From: Bradyrhizobium betae
GTDB taxonomy: Bacteria > Pseudomonadota > Alphaproteobacteria > Rhizobiales > Xanthobacteraceae
Direction: 5' to 3'
Length of the DNA stretch: 64,000 nucleotides
Assembly (NCBI RefSeq): GCF_008932115.1
Contig: NZ_CP044543.1
Location: 1,798,001-1,862,000 of the forward strand
In this document: one piece after another, positions 26,995 to 34,484 of the stretch
How positions within the stretch are numbered: the stretch's first letter is position 1
Layout of the letters: each line of letters starts with the position of its first letter
Notes under the pieces: model-generated
What the model was told of the DNA's origin: nothing
Seen by the model: the letters and a program-made list of their open reading frames with translations, nothing else
Databases searched by the model: none
Translations under genes and position numbers: made by a program

Positions 26995-27233
26995 ACAAGG
27001 CTCCGATCAGATATGGACATGAGTCGTCGGCCAGCGCGCCACCTCCGTGGCCGCCGTCGACATACGTCGGCGAGGCGGAGCCCGGCCAACATCCCAGCGA
27101 AGATACGGAGGCACCCTCCGCTTAACAAGGGCTACCGAGAAATATTCGGAATTCGTCAAAAGCCCGTGCGCCACCAACGCGATGGAGTTAGCCAAGGGTT
27201 CAATCTAACCAATTCGTGATCTACATTGCCGGC

Positions 27234-27872
27234 ATGGACGACCACACCGACCAGACCCGGAAGCCCCGCGCCGACGCCGTGCGCAACCGCGAGCGCGTGC
27301 TCGAAGCAGCCAAGGCCGTGTTCAACGCCGGCGGCCCCGAGGCAAGCCTGGAGGCCGTGGCAAAGCGCGCCGGCGTCGGCATCGGCACGCTCTATCGGCA
27401 TTTTCCGACGCGCGAGGATCTGTTCGAGGCGGTGTACCGGCGCGAGGTCGAGCAGCTCAGCGAGCTCGCCGAACAGTTGAAGAACGCCAAGGATCCGGTC
27501 GACGCGCTGCGGCGCTGGCTGCGCTCCAATGTCGAATTCGTTGCCACGAAAAAAGGCATGTCGGCGGCACTGGCGCTGACGTTCCAGAGTTCCTCGGAAC
27601 TCGCGGCGTTCTCGATGGACCGGCTGACCAAGGCGATCGGCTCGCTGCTCGACCGCGCGGTCGCGGCCGGCCAGATGCGCGGCGACGTCAGCCCGGAGGA
27701 CCTGCTGCGGGCGCTCGTCGGCATGTGCTACATGCACGACCAGCCCGGCTGGCAATCCTCGGTGCTGCGCATGCTCGACGTGTTCGTGGACGGGCTGCGG
27801 GTGCAACCCGTCGCCAAGGCCAAGCCGCGCACCGCAAAGTCCGCGAAGCCGCCGGTGAAACGCAAGCGATAG
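27234..27872 (+). CDS. TetR-family transcriptional regulator
   Basis: A 212-residue repressor with an N-terminal HTH (RERVLEAAKAVFNAGGPEASLEAVAKRAGVGIGTLYRHFPTREDLFEAVY in parts, residues 17-65) and a variable ligand domain. The ATG at 27234 is chosen; a GTG at 27216 is also in frame. It ends in a basic Lys/Pro tail. It is divergent from the molybdoenzyme operon across a 240-bp region, the usual arrangement for a local repressor. The effector is unknown, perhaps an aldehyde. Confidence 0.88.
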   Translation: MDDHTDQTRKPRADAVRNRERVLEAAKAVFNAGGPEASLEAVAKRAGVGIGTLYRHFPTREDLFEAVYRREVEQLSELAEQLKNAKDPVDALRRWLRSNVEFVATKKGMSAALALTFQSSSELAAFSMDRLTKAIGSLLDRAVAAGQMRGDVSPEDLLRALVGMCYMHDQPGWQSSVLRMLDVFVDGLRVQPVAKAKPRTAKSAKPPVKRKR

Positions 27873-27937
27873 GCACCCGTATTTCCCTAGAGGCGTGCTA
27901 GGTTCGGCATCGCCGGGATTTCAACGCGGAGCCTGTC

Positions 27938-28345
27938 ATGCGCATCGCCGCCTTGCTCGTCGCTATCACCGTAATCTTCAGCTCCATCTCGGCCTGCGCC
28001 GGCGACGTCACTGCGGCGCAAGGCGTCATCCGCGCCCAGGAACAGGCTTTTGCGCGCGATGATGCGGCCGGCGCCTATTCTCATGCCGCGCCGGCAATCC
28101 GGGAGCTCTTCCCCGCGCCGGACACCTTCATGTCGATGGTGCAGAACGGCTATCCGCCGGTCTACCGGCACAAGAGCTTCGAATTCGGCGACAGCAAGAC
28201 CGAAGGCAGCTCGGTCTTGCAGCGGGTCAACATCGTCGACGCCAATGGCGAGGCCTGGGAGGCGCTCTACACGCTCGAGCAGCAGCCGGATGGCAGCTAC
28301 AAGATCACCGGCTGCTCACTGTTGAAGGTGGGACGGGAAGCCTAG
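27938..28345 (+). CDS. DUF4864-like secreted protein
   Basis: A 135-residue protein with a signal peptide (MRIAALLVAITVIFSSISACAG) and a compact domain (VIRAQEQAFARDDAAGAYSHAAP, in parts; SFEFGD; VDANGEAWEALYTLEQQPDGSYKITGC in parts) like DUF4864, a cystatin/NTF2-like fold of unknown function. The SACAG near the cleavage site could be a lipobox, but the fit is weak. It ends TAG inside a CTAG that is also the stop of the convergent MFS gene. Confidence 0.78.
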   Translation: MRIAALLVAITVIFSSISACAGDVTAAQGVIRAQEQAFARDDAAGAYSHAAPAIRELFPAPDTFMSMVQNGYPPVYRHKSFEFGDSKTEGSSVLQRVNIVDANGEAWEALYTLEQQPDGSYKITGCSLLKVGREA

Positions 28346-29607
28346 GTCGCAAAACCCGGTTCGGCCTTGGCCGGGTTCATCCGCGACCGGATCAGCAGCG
28401 TCACGACGATGCCGATGTTGAGCGCGTTCCACGCCACGCCGTTGGCGAAGGCTGCCGCATACGAGCCGGTGGCATCGAAGATGATGCCGGAGACCCAACC
28501 GCCGAACGACATACCGAACACGGACGCGAAGATCACGATGCCGACGCGGGTTGCGGCTTCGCTGGCCGGCATCGCCTCACGCACGATGATGGCGTAGCTG
28601 GGCACGATGCCGCCCTGGAACAGGCCGAACATCGCGGAAATGATGTAGAGCGAGGTGAGGCTGTCGAAGAACAGATAGAACACCAGCGCAAAGCCTTGCG
28701 CCAACGCCCCGACCAGCAGCGTGCGGATGCCGCCGATCTTGTCGGCGAGATAGCCCGAGCCGATCCGGCTGACGATGCCGCAGGCCATCATCAGCGACAG
28801 CATCTCGGCGCCGCGCGCCACGCCATAACCGAGATCGCCGCAATAGGCGACGATATGCACCTGCGGCATCGCCATGGCGACACAGCAGGAGATGCTGGCG
28901 ATCGAGAGCAGCACCGTCAGCGTGTTGGTCGAAAGCTTGAGATCGACCCGCGGCGGCGGCGCATTGGCGTGGTCGTGGACCTTGTCGTCGCCGATCTGCG
29001 CGCGCAGGACCAGCACCAGGATCGTCATCAGGCTGACGCAGACGATGGCGATCCCGACATGGGTGTAGCGCCAGCCGATCGTCTGCATACCCGTGCTGAT
29101 GAGCGGCGGCCACATCGTGCCGGCGACATAATTGCCGCTCGCGACGATGGTCACGGCGAGGCCACGATAGCGCTCGAACCAGTGCGAGGCCTCCGCCATC
29201 AGCGGCGCGAAGGTCGCCGACGTGCCGAGCCCGATCAGGAAATACGCCGCGACGAACTGCCAGAGCTGGGTCGAGAGCCCCGCCAGCACATTGGCGACAC
29301 CGAGGAACGCGATGCTGATCGCCATCGCCGGCACGATGCCGAACCTGTCGGTGATCTTGCCCGCGATCACGCCGCCGAGCCCGAAGCCGAACATCATCAG
29401 CGTGAAGGCCAGCGACACCGCGCCGCGCGTGGCGGCGAATTCGGTCTGCACCACGGGGATCACGACCACGACCGCCCACATGCCGACGCCGCCGATCGAT
29501 CCGATCAGAAGCGCAATGACAAGGCGCACCCAAGCCTGACGCGAATCAGGCGTGAAGGAGGCCGGTATTTGTCCAGGGTGATTTGGTGCGTGCACGGCGC
29601 GGACCAT
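28342..29607 (-). CDS. MFS transporter
   Basis: A 421-residue major facilitator with about 12 hydrophobic segments. The loop GKITDRFGIVPAM after helix 2 is the MFS motif A, and YLADKIGGIRTLL is the matching loop in the second half. The general look resembles the oxalate/formate and monocarboxylate branch. The ATG at 29607 (MVRAVHAPNH) is chosen; an upstream ATG at 29655 would add 16 residues. It is convergent with the DUF4864-like gene and divergent from the copper cluster. Substrate unknown. Confidence 0.88.
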   Translation of the reverse strand: MVRAVHAPNHPGQIPASFTPDSRQAWVRLVIALLIGSIGGVGMWAVVVVIPVVQTEFAATRGAVSLAFTLMMFGFGLGGVIAGKITDRFGIVPAMAISIAFLGVANVLAGLSTQLWQFVAAYFLIGLGTSATFAPLMAEASHWFERYRGLAVTIVASGNYVAGTMWPPLISTGMQTIGWRYTHVGIAIVCVSLMTILVLVLRAQIGDDKVHDHANAPPPRVDLKLSTNTLTVLLSIASISCCVAMAMPQVHIVAYCGDLGYGVARGAEMLSLMMACGIVSRIGSGYLADKIGGIRTLLVGALAQGFALVFYLFFDSLTSLYIISAMFGLFQGGIVPSYAIIVREAMPASEAATRVGIVIFASVFGMSFGGWVSGIIFDATGSYAAAFANGVAWNALNIGIVVTLLIRSRMNPAKAEPGFAT

Positions 29608-29780
29608 GTTCGCTGATCGCCCCGCGGTCAAGCATTGTGCCGCGATATTGGGCATGCGCGGTGCACTGCGGTAAGAAGAGCTTGGCGAAATGGCGCTTTG
29701 CCATTAGTTTGCAATCTGCGTGTGCAACATTGCCGCGCATTGGGCCAATCGACGGTATGTTGCTGCAATTGACGCGATCG

Positions 29781-30200
29781 ATGCGGATCAGGGTGGGGCG
29801 CCTCGTTGCCCTCGCCTATCTGTTCTGCGTGCTCGCGCCGGCAGCAAGCCTCGCCTGGGGCGCCGGTCCGGCGCCATGCCTCGACGGCGCCATCCTCGCC
29901 GACCTGGTGCCGGCGCATCATCAGATGCAGGCCGATCACATGCATGGTGTCGCGTCGCATGACCATGCGGGACCGCACGCGCACCACCAGACTGCCGCGC
30001 AGGACACACCGGCCCAGCATCATCATGACGGCAAAGGCAAAGCCGGCCCGTGCTGCGCCATGATGTGCGTCAGCGCGCTGCCGGCTGATCTGCCTGCCGT
30101 CGCCAAGCCGGTCCTGCCCATCTCCGCCTGCGCGCCGGATATCGTTGTGAGCCTGCACAGCGAGGCGCCGCCCCTCCTCTACCGCCCTCCCATCGCCTGA
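29781..30200 (+). CDS. His-rich exported protein, first gene of copper cluster
   Basis: A 139-residue exported protein with a signal peptide (RLVALAYLFCVLAPAASLAWG) and a histidine- and methionine-rich centre (HHQMQADHMHG, HAGPHAHH, AQHHHDGKG) followed by PCCAMMC. This is a metal-binding composition of the type seen in DUF2946-like copper-resistance proteins. An in-frame ATG at 29757 is an alternative start. It leads a plus-strand run of six genes for copper handling; I infer a periplasmic copper-binding role. Confidence 0.72.
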   Translation: MRIRVGRLVALAYLFCVLAPAASLAWGAGPAPCLDGAILADLVPAHHQMQADHMHGVASHDHAGPHAHHQTAAQDTPAQHHHDGKGKAGPCCAMMCVSALPADLPAVAKPVLPISACAPDIVVSLHSEAPPLLYRPPIA

Positions 30201-30274
30201 CCTGACAAGACGAATTGAGGCTCCGCGCGTCCGCGCGCGTGCGCCTTTGGTCTTCGACAGATCAGGGATGAATC

Positions 30275-30556
30275 ATGCTTACGCTTCTCGGGGCGGAGTT
30301 CGCCGCTGCATCGATAGCGCGTGGACGACACTTTCTGTTTTACTGCCTGCTGGCCTCGGCAGCGCTGGCGCTGTCCGGCTGCATGCCGGCAACGACATAC
30401 GTGGCCGCCGCTAATCCTGCCGATCCCGCGGCCAAGACCGCACGCACCAGCTATCGGTCGACGATCGCGCCCTACACCGGCCTGCGGCCCGCGGCGCCGG
30501 CGCCGTGGCGCGACCGCAATGACGCCGTTGCGCCGCAGCCAAAGCAAGACCGGTAG
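30275..30556 (+). CDS. Small putative lipoprotein
   Basis: A 93-residue protein with an internal hydrophobic segment ending in a lipobox (LALSGC, cysteine about residue 36), then a short Pro/Ala-rich tail. If the lipobox is used the long N-region (36 residues) is unusual, so translation may really begin later; no good in-frame ATG exists between. It ends 9 nt before the TolC-like gene, so it is in the same operon. Function unknown. Confidence 0.6.
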   Translation: MLTLLGAEFAAASIARGRHFLFYCLLASAALALSGCMPATTYVAAANPADPAAKTARTSYRSTIAPYTGLRPAAPAPWRDRNDAVAPQPKQDR

Positions 30557-30565
30557 GCGCGCGCC

Positions 30566-31990
30566 ATGGCACACCATCTTGCGCGCAGCCTGCTCGTGCT
30601 GGCCGCGTTCGGCCTCTCCGGCTGCGCCGCCTTCTCACCCGATAGCGGCATGGCTACGGTCTCCGAGCTGACGAGCCAGACCATCAACAAGGACGTCGCC
30701 TTCGTGCGAACGCCCGAGGGCGCCGGCGCGGTCGACGCGCGCGTTCGCCAGTTGCTCTCGCGGACATTGAACGCCGAGACGGCCGTCCAGATCGCGCTGC
30801 TCAACAACAAGGGGCTGCAAGCCGCCTATAACGAATTAGCGCTCGCCGAGACCGATCTCGTCGAGCAGGGCCTGCCGCCCAATCCCGTCTTCTCAATCTC
30901 TCGGATTTCAGGCAATGGCGCCAGCGAGATCGAGCGTCAGGTCGTCGGCGACATCCTGGCGCTGGCGACACTGCCATTCCGATCCGACATCGCCCGCGAA
31001 CGCTTCCGCCAGGCGCAATTGCGCGCGGCGCTGGCAACGCTGCGGCTCGCCGCCGATGTGCGCCGCGCCTATATTCGCAGTGTTGCCGCCAACGAGATGG
31101 TGCTGCTGCTGACGGACGCGAAGGCGACGGCGGAATCGACCGCACAGCTTGCGGTCAAGCTCGGCGAGACCGGCGCGCTCAACAAGCTCGACCAGGCCCG
31201 CGAGCAGGTGTTCTACGCCGAGACCACCGCCGACCTCGCAGCCGCGCGGCAGGCCGCGACGAGCGCCCGCGAAAAGCTGGCACGGCTGATGGGATTGTGG
31301 GACGACGGCCTCGACTTCCGTCTGCCCAAGCAGTTGCCGCCATTGCCGCACCGGCCGCAGGCGCTGCCGTTGATCGAGGCCGACGCGGTGGCCCACCGGA
31401 TCGACTTGCAGATCGCGCGGCTGGAGCTGACTGCGCTCGCCAAGTCCTTGAACCTCACCGAGGCCACGCGCTTCGTGACGCTGCTCGATCTTGCCGGCAT
31501 CTCCCGCAGCACCAGGGATCCCGAAGGCGCACCGTTCCGCGAGCGCGGCTTCGACGTGCAGTTCCAGATTCCGGTCTTCGACGGCGGCGAGGTGCGGGTG
31601 CGGCAAGCGGCCGAGACCTACAATCTCGCCTTCAACCGCCTGACCGAGCGCGCCGTCAATGTGCGGTCAGAGGCGCGCGATGCCTATCGCACCTACCGGT
31701 CCAGCTATGACATCGCCAGCCACTACCAGCGCGAGATCCTGCCGCTGCGCAAGATCATCACCGAGGAGATGCAGCTCCGCTTCTCCAGCATGCAGGTCGA
31801 CATCTTCGCGCTGCTCACCGAAGCCCGGCAGCGCCTCGCGTCGCTACGCGGCGCGATCGACGCCAGGCAGAAATTCTTTCTCGCCCAGTCCGATCTGCAA
31901 ACCGCGGTCAATGGCGGCGGCGTGCCTGCTTCTAGCGGCGACAACTCAACCACTATCGCCGCGGCAGCACCTGCCGACGGCGGTCACTGA
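30566..31990 (+). CDS. TolC-family outer-membrane protein (CusC/CzcC-like)
   Basis: A 474-residue outer-membrane factor. It opens with a lipoprotein signal (LLVLAAFGLSGCAAF). The two coiled-coil halves are visible (ALLNNKGLQAAYNELALAETDLV in parts and RLTERAVNVRSEARDAY), as in CusC/CzcC channels of metal efflux systems. It stands in the copper cluster between a small lipoprotein and the multicopper oxidase. No membrane-fusion or RND gene accompanies it, so it would have to pair with components encoded elsewhere or act otherwise. Confidence 0.88.
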   Translation: MAHHLARSLLVLAAFGLSGCAAFSPDSGMATVSELTSQTINKDVAFVRTPEGAGAVDARVRQLLSRTLNAETAVQIALLNNKGLQAAYNELALAETDLVEQGLPPNPVFSISRISGNGASEIERQVVGDILALATLPFRSDIARERFRQAQLRAALATLRLAADVRRAYIRSVAANEMVLLLTDAKATAESTAQLAVKLGETGALNKLDQAREQVFYAETTADLAAARQAATSAREKLARLMGLWDDGLDFRLPKQLPPLPHRPQALPLIEADAVAHRIDLQIARLELTALAKSLNLTEATRFVTLLDLAGISRSTRDPEGAPFRERGFDVQFQIPVFDGGEVRVRQAAETYNLAFNRLTERAVNVRSEARDAYRTYRSSYDIASHYQREILPLRKIITEEMQLRFSSMQVDIFALLTEARQRLASLRGAIDARQKFFLAQSDLQTAVNGGGVPASSGDNSTTIAAAAPADGGH

Positions 31991-32003
31991 CATGTAGGCC
32001 ACG

Positions 32004-33335
32004 ATGTTTTCCCGCCGAGGATTTTTGGGCACCGCAGCGCTTGCCAGCGCGTCCGCCGTCAGCGGCCGCGTGCAGGCCGCTTCGATTCCGGAAGCGCCTG
32101 TCATGGACAAGGTGGTGATGCAGCCGCCGCTGCACCCGATCAGCGGGCCCGACTATCGCCCCGTCGTCACGCTGAACGGCTGGTCGCTGCCATTCCGCAT
32201 GAACGGCGACTGGAAGGAATTCCATCTCGTCGCCGAACCGGTGGTACGCGAGTTCGCCGAGGGCATGAAGGTGAACCTGTGGGGCTATAACGGCCAGTCA
32301 CCCGGCCCGACCATCGAGGCGGTCGAGGGCGACAAGGTCCGCGTCTTCGTCACCAACAAGCTGCCCGAATACACCACCGTGCACTGGCACGGCATGATCA
32401 TCCCGAGCGGCATGGACGGCGTCGGCGGACTGACCCAGCCGCACATCCAGCCGGGAAAAACCTTCGTCTACGAGTTCGAGATGAAGAGGAGCGGGACCTT
32501 CATGTACCACCCGCATTCCGACGAGATGGTGCAGATGGCGATGGGCATGATGGGCATGGTCGTGGTGCATCCGCGCGATCCCAATTTCCGCCCCGTCGAC
32601 CGCGACTTCGTGTTCGTGATGAGCACCTACCGCGTCGACCCCGGCACGTACCTGCCGAAGGTCAACGAGATGACCGATTTCAACATGTGGACCTGGAATG
32701 CGCGGGTGTTTCCCGGCATCGATCCGCTGCCGGTCAGGCTCGGCGACAAGGTGCGCGTGCGCATCGGCAATCTCAGCATGACAAATCATCCGATTCATCT
32801 GCACGGTCACAGCTTTGCGGTGACCTGCACCGATGGCGGCTGGATTCCGGAGAGCGCGCAATATCCGGAGACGACGACCGACGTGCCGGTCGGCGCGGTG
32901 CGCGTGTTCGACGTGCTCGCCGACAATCCCGGCGACTGGGCATTTCACTGCCACAAGTCGCATCACACCATGAATGCGATGGGCCACGACATGCGCAATC
33001 TGATCGGCGTGTCGCGCAAGGATCTCGCCAAGGCCGTCGGCAAGCTCGCCCCCGATGGCATGGCGATGGGTTCGACTGGCATGTCGATGGGCAACATGGA
33101 AATGCCCGCGCCCGACAACACGCTGCCGATGATGAGCGGCACCGGACAGTTCGGCCCGATCGAGATGGGCGGCATGTTCACGGTGATGAAGATCCGCGAG
33201 GACCTCGCGCGCGACGATTATCGCGATCCCGGCCCCTATCAATTTCCGCAAGGCACCGTCGCCTACGAGGTCGCGGCGCCCGATGCGGCGCCGGTACGGG
33301 AGCCGGGTAAGCCCTCGCACAAAATGAAGATGTGA
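32004..33335 (+). CDS. Multicopper oxidase, copper-resistance type
   Basis: A 443-residue periplasmic oxidase with a Tat signal (SRRGFLGTAALASASAV). All four copper-ligand motifs are present: HWHG, HPHSDE, HPIHLHGH, and HCHKSHHTMNAM with the type-1 Cys-His-Met. The methionine-rich C-terminal part (GMAMGSTGMSMGNMEM, MMSG) is typical of copper-tolerance oxidases that oxidise Cu(I). It follows the TolC gene by 13 nt and precedes a cupredoxin. Inferred role: copper detoxification in the periplasm. Confidence 0.94.
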   Translation: MFSRRGFLGTAALASASAVSGRVQAASIPEAPVMDKVVMQPPLHPISGPDYRPVVTLNGWSLPFRMNGDWKEFHLVAEPVVREFAEGMKVNLWGYNGQSPGPTIEAVEGDKVRVFVTNKLPEYTTVHWHGMIIPSGMDGVGGLTQPHIQPGKTFVYEFEMKRSGTFMYHPHSDEMVQMAMGMMGMVVVHPRDPNFRPVDRDFVFVMSTYRVDPGTYLPKVNEMTDFNMWTWNARVFPGIDPLPVRLGDKVRVRIGNLSMTNHPIHLHGHSFAVTCTDGGWIPESAQYPETTTDVPVGAVRVFDVLADNPGDWAFHCHKSHHTMNAMGHDMRNLIGVSRKDLAKAVGKLAPDGMAMGSTGMSMGNMEMPAPDNTLPMMSGTGQFGPIEMGGMFTVMKIREDLARDDYRDPGPYQFPQGTVAYEVAAPDAAPVREPGKPSHKMKM

Positions 33336-33367
33336 ACGTTTTGATGAACCACGAACTGGAGACCACG

Positions 33368-33820
33368 ATGAAGACGATCAAACTCGCTCTGGCGCTGGCG
33401 GCGTTGTCGCTCGCGCCCGCGCTCGCCCATGAGAATCATGCGCACGAAACCTTTTCTGCCGGCGAGCCCGGCAACCCCAAAAAGCCCGCCCGTACCATCG
33501 AGATCGTGATGAACGAGATGGACTACACACCGTCGCGGATCGAGGTCAAACGCGGCGAGCAGATCCGCTTCGTGCTGCGCAATGTCGGCAAGGAGGATCA
33601 TGAATTCCTGCTCGCGACGCCCAAGGAAAATCTGGCGCATGCGGAGGTAATGAAGAAGCATCCGCACATGGAGCACGACGATCCCAACGGGGTCAGGCTC
33701 GCACCCAGCAAGACCGCCGAGATCCTCTGGAAATTCACCAAGGCCGGCACCTTCGAATTTTCCTGCCTGATCCCCGACCATCGCGAGTACGGCATGGTCG
33801 GCCACGTCACCGTGAAGTAA
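33368..33820 (+). CDS. Exported cupredoxin-domain protein
   Basis: A 150-residue protein with signal peptide (MKTIKLALALAALSLAPALA), a His-rich linker (HENHAHE) and a plastocyanin/azurin-like domain (YTPSRIEVKRGEQIRFVLRN in full form; KAGTFEFSCLIPDHREYGMVGHV in parts). The Cys-x(4)-His-x(4)-Met spacing supplies the blue-copper ligands. The ATG at 33368 follows a ggag site and is 33 nt after the multicopper oxidase. It probably shuttles copper or electrons for that oxidase. Confidence 0.9.
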   Translation: MKTIKLALALAALSLAPALAHENHAHETFSAGEPGNPKKPARTIEIVMNEMDYTPSRIEVKRGEQIRFVLRNVGKEDHEFLLATPKENLAHAEVMKKHPHMEHDDPNGVRLAPSKTAEILWKFTKAGTFEFSCLIPDHREYGMVGHVTVK

Positions 33821-33835
33821 GCGATGGAGTTTCCC

Positions 33836-34138
33836 ATGATCCGCATCATTCGCCTCGCAGCCGCACTGGCGCTGACGGTGAGCCTTACCGCTGGAGCGGT
33901 GGCGGCCGGAGGCGCCGCGATCAGCGGCGAGGTCAGGAAGATCGACGAGAGCGCCGGCAAGATCACGCTCAAGCACGGCCCGGCCAAGAGCCTCGGCATG
34001 GAGGAGCCCATGACCATGGTCTACCGCGTCAAGGATCCCGCTCTGCTCAAGCAGGTGAAGGTCGGCGACAAGGTCACCTTCGAGGCCGAGGAGGCGGCTT
34101 CGGGGTATACTGTGACCAGGATGGAGAAGGCGAAGTAG
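33836..34138 (+). CDS. CusF-like periplasmic copper-binding protein
   Basis: A 100-residue protein with a signal peptide and a small OB-fold (ISGEVRKIDESAGKITLKHGP, in parts; MEEPMTMVYRVKD; VGDKVTFEAEE) matching the CusF/copper-binding family. The metal site normally uses a His, two Met and a Trp. Here the His (KHGP) and M-x-M (MTM) are kept, but the residue at the Trp position appears to be Met or Glu. The ATG at 33836 has a ggag site; the upstream ATG at 33824 overlaps that site. It is the last gene of the copper cluster. Confidence 0.85.
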   Translation: MIRIIRLAAALALTVSLTAGAVAAGGAAISGEVRKIDESAGKITLKHGPAKSLGMEEPMTMVYRVKDPALLKQVKVGDKVTFEAEEAASGYTVTRMEKAK

Positions 34139-34148
34139 GGACGCCCGG

Positions 34149-34249
34149 TCATTCCGGGGCGCCCGAAGGGCGAGCCCGGAATCCATTTCTCCACCAACTC
34201 CGCCGCACGATGGATTCCGGGCTCGCGCTGCGCGCGCCCCGGAATGACG
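34149..34249. repeat. Interspersed palindromic repeat, family C (copy 1)
   Basis: Inverted ends tcattccggggcgccc and gcgccccggaatga frame two internal half-copies (gagcccggaatccat and atggattccgggctc). A shorter copy is at 56124-56164. It lies just after the CusF-like gene and before the flhA leader, so it may end the copper transcript. Confidence 0.7.
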
Positions 34250-34299
34250 GCCCGGGGGGCCCGAAACACCCCCGGCCTGACCTCCTGCCGCATCCGCCG

Positions 34300-34315
34300 T
34301 TAACCCTTTGCTAAC
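34300..34315 (+). promoter_or_regulatory. CtrA-type box upstream of flhA
   Basis: TTAA-CCCTTTG-CTAAC: one mismatch to the known consensus TTAA-N7-TTAA(C). It is 170-185 bases before the flhA start at 34485. CtrA controls flagellar class II genes in Caulobacter, and ctrA itself is in this window. Confidence 0.5.
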
Positions 34316-34484
34316 CATACACCCGGCAAGAATTGCCGAGTGAAGTCGAGTGTCGTCAGCCGCGTAGAACGGGAGGTCCCCCGTGGACGCCAGTGCGGTG
34401 CCTCACTTTCGGAACGGCGGCCCTTCGGCCGCCGCGCAGACAATTGGGGCGCGCGGACGGCAGTCGCGCGGGGGAGCAGCTACC

